From the NCBI RefSeq assembly GCF_015354405.1, contig NZ_JADKYP010000036.1:1-64000 (forward strand): a stretch of DNA of 64,000 nucleotides. The letters run 5' to 3'. This DNA comes from Nocardia sp. BSTN01. GTDB taxonomy: Bacteria > Actinomycetota > Actinomycetes > Mycobacteriales > Mycobacteriaceae. Of the stretch, positions 58,886 to 64,000 are shown in pieces. The translations under genes were made by a program, and so were the position numbers. The notes under the pieces were generated by a model that did no database searches, was not told the origin of the DNA, and saw only the letters and a program-made list of their open reading frames with translations. Position 1 is the stretch's first letter, and the number at the start of each line of letters is the position of its first letter.

Positions 58886-59785
58886 TCATAGGTATACTGC
58901 ATGCGACTCGCGCGGCGCGGTGCTGGTGATGGTATAAAAAGTATTGGCATTTCGCTGTGCGAAGGTGGCGAAGGTCGTTGGTTGAATCCCAACTGCCGCG
59001 TGAGCGCTGAGGTCGACGTGGGACTCGGAGCCTTCTCGGCGAAGAGTGACTAGTCGGTGTATGTCGTCGGCTAAGGCAGAAGCGACGCCACGATTAAGTA
59101 GAGCCGTCCGAATTCGGTTTGGACTGCTGGCAGTGAGGTAGATTGGCTTACCGTACAAGATCGACAGGGTCTGGGCGATCTCGTCCACAGTCAAAGCCTC
59201 CGGACCAGTCATAGTGTATCGCTTCCCCTCGTGCCCGCTAGTCGTCAGCAGCCGGTAGACAACTTTCGCGACATCGTCGATATCTACTGGGGCCATGCGC
59301 GCATTTCCTATTGCAGATTCCAATTCCGAATTGTGTATCAAACTTGGAATCGCGTGGAAATATGTCTGCATAAATTGGCTTGGCCTCAAGCGTGTCCACG
59401 CGAGTCCCGAGTCCTCGACCATCCGCTCGACTTCAGCGTGCATTCGCGCCGTGCGGTACGGCGACCGGGCGTTGCAATGGACGTTCGAGAGCTTGACCAC
59501 ATAACCCACTCCAGCCCTGACCGCAGCCTGGATGAAGCCAGTCTCGACGTCGATGAGGTCGAAACCTACAGCAGATAACACGAATACCCGATCCACTCCC
59601 TCGAAGGCGCCAACCAGGGTGTCGGGTCTAGCCATACACCCCAATACCACTTGGATACCGTTCGCCGCCAAGGCCGCTGCTTCGTCTACGTGATCGACTA
59701 ACACTCGGACGGGAACCGCGGCTTCAGCGAATTCCCGGACGACAGCAGCCCCGAGAAGGCTGGCGTATCCAGTCAGAAGAATCAA
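58886..59785 (-). CDS. NmrA-like NAD(P)-binding protein (2)
   Basis: A 299-residue protein starting at TTG 59785 with AAGGAG at good spacing. It resembles NmrA protein (1): AWTRLRPSQFMQTYF, RMAPVDIDDVAKVVYRL, YTMTGPEALTVDEIAQ. The Rossmann glycine motif is degenerate (LLTGYASLLGAAVV, middle glycine missing), so cofactor binding may be lost or altered. It is downstream of the IS relic. Confidence 0.85.
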   Translation of the reverse strand: MILLTGYASLLGAAVVREFAEAAVPVRVLVDHVDEAAALAANGIQVVLGCMARPDTLVGAFEGVDRVFVLSAVGFDLIDVETGFIQAAVRAGVGYVVKLSNVHCNARSPYRTARMHAEVERMVEDSGLAWTRLRPSQFMQTYFHAIPSLIHNSELESAIGNARMAPVDIDDVAKVVYRLLTTSGHEGKRYTMTGPEALTVDEIAQTLSILYGKPIYLTASSPNRIRTALLNRGVASALADDIHRLVTLRREGSESHVDLSAHAAVGIQPTTFATFAQRNANTFYTITSTAPRESHAVYL

Positions 59786-60722
59786 AGATTTCTCCTTAAT
59801 TAAGAAATCACATCGGAGAATCGCAACACAACATTTCTTCAGTGCGAGCACGAAAGGCCCGCCGAGACTGCCTCGACAGAAAGGGAGCCCCTGATGAAGC
59901 CGCGATCCGCACGTTGCCATGGACAGCCCGCGCGTTATACCTTATGCGTGGTGAAGTCCTGAAACTCACGGTTTCCGACTATCGGTTTCCGCAAATTTGA
60001 GCGTCCACCGACGGGCAGCCGACTAATGCTTGGCAACTCATCCAACTAGACGGCCGTACACTGCAGCAAGCGACAAGTTGCAAACGGGATGTGTAGAAAC
60101 CCTCAATCGCTCTGCTCGTGATCAATTCTCCGCCTTCCGCCTCGCTTAGCATCGGGCTAGATCTGGATCGCTTGCCGAAATCCGTAGGATCCACAGTCGA
60201 CATTGGACGTATCCATTTCTCCTTTACGCGTAGCGTCGAAGCGGACCAACCATGCCAAACATCTTACCCACTACAGAGTGGGCTGCCGGTTCCCAACTGC
60301 GGGAACCGCTGATGACCGCAACGGCCGAGCATGGGCCGCAAAACCAACAGCACATCAGCCAACCCGGCCGGAAGTTTCGTGGACACCCCACTTCCGGTTT
60401 GGTTTCCGGTTGCGCTTGGTCGTTCAACCCACTTACCGGAGACTTCGCCTATCTGCCAACGCGGACAGTGTCTTTTCAGGAAGTAGCCGGATTTCTCAAC
60501 AATATTCCTCGACCACTGTATATCGTCCTTCGCTGACAACGGCCCTCGACAGTCCCGATCAGCAACCCGCGGCACCGAGCCAGATCACCGCAGCGCTGAC
60601 CGGCAGTGCTACGGGCATTGCCCCTTTCGCGCGTATCCCGGCGGCCCCGAAAACGCTTTATTGGATGTTCACGAACGCTGTCGAGATTTGTGACACATCG
60701 GTGTCCATCTACCGCTGAAGTA
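59786..60722. other. About 940 bp without recognisable gene
   Basis: Several short frames on both strands; none shows a family motif. It lies between the NmrA (2) gene and the PNPOx-fusion operon. Confidence 0.45.
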
Positions 60723-61640
60723 CTACCCCGCCCACTCGCCTTCGTTGGTGAGTTCGATCTCGGGCACGGCGACCTCGAATCTTGTATCGTTCTTGTCGAC
60801 CGTCCAGCGCTGGGCGTCGTAGAGCCACCAGCGCTCGAACTCGAGTCGGTAGAAGCGCCGCGGACCATCGTCTCGAAATGTCTCGATCGGAAGCGCCCAT
60901 TCGGCACGTATACCGGGGTCGGGGAAGTTCGTCGCGTAGTAGTGCTCGTAATAATCCGGCAGTTCACCGGCGGTGGCCTCTCGGCAGTTGCCGACGAACT
61001 GGGCCCCATCGATCGGGATACCCGAAGGTGCGTTGGGCCCGGTCAACCCGGTCAGAAATATCGAGCCCGAAACCCGGGGTTGCGCAACAATGTTCATGGA
61101 ATGTGTCGCCTCGCGCAGGGAATACCACACCAGTACCAGTGGCCGCCACCGTGCGACGAAGTTCACGGTGGCGGCCCACGGCCCATTCGGCCCCTCGGTA
61201 GCGAGGGTGACGAATCTGGCTCGATCGAGCAGGAAGCGGCTCCGCTCGGGCGCGGGTCGTGGATGTGTGGCGCCGGAGTCGGCGTGTGGACCACCGCGGA
61301 CCGGCAGCGGGATCGGCAGTGGAGGATCGGACAAGATTCTGGAATCGAGTATCTCGTACCATTCGTCCTGGCTGGTCCGTCGACGCTCCCACTCGGGATC
61401 GGCGGAGCGGCGGCTTAGTTCACGTCGGTACCGTCCCCACGCCGCTTCGTCGGCGAAAGTGACCTTGTGTTCCAGACAATGCACATTGTCGCCGATGGTG
61501 ACGGTATGCCATGTGGCATCAAGCACCATGTCAAAGCCCGCGTAGAACCAGAGCTGGCGATCGGCGATCCATCGCCAGAATTCCGCGAGGTCCCCCCGAG
61601 CCTTGGCAGTCGGCGCAAATCTATAGACGAGGTGCAACAT
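60723..61640 (-). CDS. Two-domain protein: dimeric alpha/beta-barrel-like + PNPOx-like flavin domain
   Basis: A 305-residue protein starting at ATG 61640. The first 110 residues (MLHLVYRFAPTAKARGDLAEFWRW..., HCLEHKVTFADEAAWGRYRREL) look like a small alpha/beta-barrel of the monooxygenase/NIPSNAP sort. The C-terminal half has the FMN-binding split barrel of pyridoxamine-phosphate oxidase relatives: RFVTLATEGPNGPWAATVNFVA and the long C-terminal WWLYDAQRWTVDK part. It probably reduces or binds a flavin-dependent substrate. It starts 16 bp after the acyltransferase gene, so they form an operon. Confidence 0.75.
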   Translation of the reverse strand: MLHLVYRFAPTAKARGDLAEFWRWIADRQLWFYAGFDMVLDATWHTVTIGDNVHCLEHKVTFADEAAWGRYRRELSRRSADPEWERRRTSQDEWYEILDSRILSDPPLPIPLPVRGGPHADSGATHPRPAPERSRFLLDRARFVTLATEGPNGPWAATVNFVARWRPLVLVWYSLREATHSMNIVAQPRVSGSIFLTGLTGPNAPSGIPIDGAQFVGNCREATAGELPDYYEHYYATNFPDPGIRAEWALPIETFRDDGPRRFYRLEFERWWLYDAQRWTVDKNDTRFEVAVPEIELTNEGEWAG

Positions 61641-61656
61641 CAGGGCTCCTGTTCGG

Positions 61657-62790
61657 TCAGATGAGAAAGTCGAGCCATGCCGGGCTGAGCAAGTACGAGT
61701 AGTCGGAGAATCTGTCGAGATACTCCGAGGCCAATTTCCGGTTGTGGGCGCAGACGCTGCCGGAGTACAGCCTGCCCCGAGCCAGCAGGACGACTGCCGC
61801 GAGGGGCTCCACCATCGCGCCACGGCGAACCTTCGCCTCCAGCGACGATGTCGAGAGGTACACGCGGCGCAACCCATGTTGCGCCGCGTAGCCGACCGGC
61901 GCATGGCAGGTAGTGACGAAGTAGGACGATCCGATGCGGCCCGCCGATTCATCGGCGCCGTAATACCGACCGTGCAAACTGTCTGCGTGGCGGTAGCACA
62001 CGGCTACACTCACCAGTGCGCCGTTCCGCCGACACAGCAGCACTGTGGCGAATTCGTCCAGACCGAACTTTCGTTGTGCCTCGAAGATGCGATTAATCCA
62101 GGCAGCTCCCCCGCTGCTCCCGTATTTTCCGCGTGTATTCGCGATAAGTGGTGCTACCTCTGCGGCGACAGCGGGGGTGAGATCTGTCCATTCGAGCGTG
62201 TGACCGGTGGCGACGAAGTCCCGCAGTTCACGCCGTCGCCGTTTGCGGTTGTGACCACTGGCGTACCAGTTCGGTTCGGCCGCATGGTTCGGCGACATAT
62301 AAACGGTGGCATCCGCGGAATGCACCAGACAATGTGCATTCCGATGCGCCGCGGCCAGTTCGACCGCCGCGTTCACGGGTAGATACGGCACGATTACACC
62401 GTCGTGGCCGGCGTCATGAGCACAGGCGAGAGCACCCGACAGCAGCTCGCTGAGCGCCGCGGGGCGTTGCGGCCCCATCTCGCAGAGCAGGCCGTTGCGG
62501 ACCGATCTCCGCGCACCCGCCCACAGGAATGACGCACGCCCCAACTCGGGCATATCCGGGAAGAATGCGGGTAGATTAAACAGCCCCGGGTCACTGCGAT
62601 CTCCCTCCCAGACCGGCATCGCAGCAACGAGATGCCCCGCGCGACGCACCACGACTGCCGAATGCGGGGCGATCACGTCGTCCAAGTGACGCAACCAGGC
62701 ATGACTCTGGAAGAGATCGCCTGGCCGAACGAGGCTGTCCCATTCGGCGGCGGCAATCGATTCGACCGCGTCGGTGGTCATCCTGAACAT
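61657..62790 (-). CDS. GNAT/FemAB-like acyltransferase
   Basis: A 377-residue protein starting at ATG 62790, behind GAGGAA. Two GNAT-like halves are visible: an N-terminal WDSLVRPGDLFQSHAWLRHLDD and a C-terminal AQRKFGLDEFATVLLCRRNGALVSVAVCYRHAD (core), with GYAAQHGLRRVYLSTSS near the end. This is the BioF2/FemAB-like acetyltransferase layout used in cell-envelope or antibiotic synthesis. Substrate unknown. First gene of an operon with the PNPOx fusion. Confidence 0.85.
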   Translation of the reverse strand: MFRMTTDAVESIAAAEWDSLVRPGDLFQSHAWLRHLDDVIAPHSAVVVRRAGHLVAAMPVWEGDRSDPGLFNLPAFFPDMPELGRASFLWAGARRSVRNGLLCEMGPQRPAALSELLSGALACAHDAGHDGVIVPYLPVNAAVELAAAHRNAHCLVHSADATVYMSPNHAAEPNWYASGHNRKRRRRELRDFVATGHTLEWTDLTPAVAAEVAPLIANTRGKYGSSGGAAWINRIFEAQRKFGLDEFATVLLCRRNGALVSVAVCYRHADSLHGRYYGADESAGRIGSSYFVTTCHAPVGYAAQHGLRRVYLSTSSLEAKVRRGAMVEPLAAVVLLARGRLYSGSVCAHNRKLASEYLDRFSDYSYLLSPAWLDFLI

Positions 62791-62893
62791 GGAACGTTCC
62801 TCAAGGTAAGATAAACGGCGCGCCGTTCTCCATCGATAACGAGCGTGCGGTCCGAATAGCCGTTGTTCTGGGCCCGCGGAGGGTGACCAGGCG

Positions 62894-63946
62894 CTATTGG
62901 CCTCCTGCGATGTGTGGCAAACCTGCGAGTGGAAATAGCCGCGGGATCTGGAATAGTGCCATCTCGGTGACGGTCGTGCCTTTCGTGGTGAGGACCATCA
63001 ATCCGAACGGTCGGTGAACTTTCTGGGGGTCGCGGATGTAGATACCGAGCGCTGGCTGCCGGTTTGCTGCAGTAGGCAGCGCGCGGAACCTTCCCGGCTC
63101 GCTGGGACCGAAGGCGTGTTCGGTCAGGAAGGTGACGATCGCGTTTCGGCCCCGGTACCAGGAGGCGATCGGCGGCATCATGAATCGGGCATCAGCACTC
63201 AACAATGCGGCGACTGCGGCGGTGTCGGCATGTTCCCACGCTTCGACCATGTTGTTGAGCAGTGACCGATCGGTATCGGTCATCGCGGAAGTCTCTTCAT
63301 CGCCGGCCGCCTGGGGGGTCCACCGCTGCCGGATGGTTTCTCGGGCTCGTCGCAAGGCGCTGTTTATTGCGGCTGGGGTGGTGTCGAGAGCCTCTGCCGT
63401 CTCTTTGGCAGACCAATCCAGGACATCACGCAGGATAAGGACGGCTCGTTGACGAGGTGGCAGATGTTGAATCGCAGCTATGAACGCCAGCTCGGTAGTC
63501 TCCTTGCGGATCAGCTTCGCCTCTGGGCCGGTGTCGCGGGTGGCCATGCTTTCCAGCAACTTCTCGGGATACGGCTCGAGCCATGCAAAACCGGTGGCCC
63601 GTTCCGGCTCAGCGCGGGGATCGGCAGCATTTTTCACGTCCGCGGGTATCACTCGGCGAGCACGGCGTCGGAGCGCATCGAGGCAGGCGTTCGTGGCGAT
63701 TCCGTAGAGCCACGATCTGTACGTCGATCTCCCTTGATACGTGTCTCGCTTGGCCCAAGCGCGGAGGAACGTTTCCTGAACGAGATCCTCGGCGTCCTCG
63801 GTGGAGCCCATGAAGCGATAGCAGTGCAGGTGGAGCTCTGCTCGGTGCTGCTGAGCGAGAGCCTCGAAGCCCGCGCCATCGCCGGGCAGCGCAGCGGAGG
63901 CGCTGATACGGCTGTCCGTCTCCGAACCCTGAACCACCATTGCCAC
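62894..63946 (-). CDS. ECF sigma factor with SnoaL-like C-terminal domain (3)
   Basis: A 350-residue sigma factor with AAGGAG before the GTG start. Region 2 is HLHCYRFMGSTEDAEDLVQETFLRAWAKR, region 4 PPRQRAVLILRDVLDWSAKETAEALDTTPAAINSALRRAR (core pieces), followed by a SnoaL-like domain (EHADTAAVAALLSADARFMMPPIASWYRGR). It is more distant from the other two ECF factors than they are from each other. It reads toward the acyltransferase/PNPOx operon 103 bp downstream, its likely target. Confidence 0.9.
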   Translation of the reverse strand: MAMVVQGSETDSRISASAALPGDGAGFEALAQQHRAELHLHCYRFMGSTEDAEDLVQETFLRAWAKRDTYQGRSTYRSWLYGIATNACLDALRRRARRVIPADVKNAADPRAEPERATGFAWLEPYPEKLLESMATRDTGPEAKLIRKETTELAFIAAIQHLPPRQRAVLILRDVLDWSAKETAEALDTTPAAINSALRRARETIRQRWTPQAAGDEETSAMTDTDRSLLNNMVEAWEHADTAAVAALLSADARFMMPPIASWYRGRNAIVTFLTEHAFGPSEPGRFRALPTAANRQPALGIYIRDPQKVHRPFGLMVLTTKGTTVTEMALFQIPRLFPLAGLPHIAGGQ

Positions 63947-64000
63947 GAGACTCCTTCGATGAGACTGCTGTCCTAGGTATGACGTACGAAGGTCAGAAAA

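Overview
The window looks like chromosome from a mycolic-acid actinomycete, most likely Nocardia or a close relative. The evidence is high GC, many GTG/TTG starts, a mycobacterial-type FAS-II cluster (fabD-acpM-kas-accD6) beside a MabR-like regulator and the homodimeric pyruvate dehydrogenase E1 aceE, followed by a lipoprotein, a DUF3052 protein and AhpE in the order known from mycobacteria, and a pit / membrane protein / DUF3349 operon. The genus is an inference from family knowledge; no search was run. LAYOUT. (1) About 1-3676 is the tRNA-proximal end of an integrated island: a PIN-nuclease/REase-like protein, an Mrr-like endonuclease and a tyrosine recombinase abutting the 3' end of a tRNA(CAT) gene. 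(2) 3.7-35.6 kb is core chromosome: phosphate uptake and polyphosphate (pit operon, ppk2), a fatty acyl-CoA ligase with an IclR regulator, an RHH-VOC-methyltransferase operon behind a perfect 20-bp palindrome, a TerD-HNH fusion protein, fused pabAB, a stand-alone trpB, two serine-hydrolase-family proteins, a MerR/hydrolase divergon, then the mycolate FAS-II cluster, mabR, aceE and ahpE. (3) At 35592-35663 a tRNA-Val(TAC) gene marks the start of a long accessory region running to the window end. It begins with two integrase systems (35.7-41.7 kb). A 5'-truncated Cas3 helicase remnant is joined to a tRNA-3'-end-like sequence beside the second integrase. The rest is a gene-poor mosaic with a frameshifted lsr2 remnant, an IS5-family relic, three ECF sigma factors with SnoaL-like C-terminal domains, two NmrA-type reductases, and regulators. 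MOST INTERESTING. A three-gene minus-strand operon at 49314-51339 encodes a Tzs/FasD-type adenylate isopentenyltransferase, a type I isopentenyl-diphosphate isomerase and a LOG-type phosphoribohydrolase. The genes overlap by 4 bp at each junction (ATGA, GTGA), and a hairpin lies just downstream. Together they would convert IPP and AMP to free isopentenyl-adenine, that is, a self-contained cytokinin pathway. The isomerase is not, to my knowledge, part of the Rhodococcus fascians fas operon. ECF/SnoaL sigma factors and NmrA reductases surround this operon.
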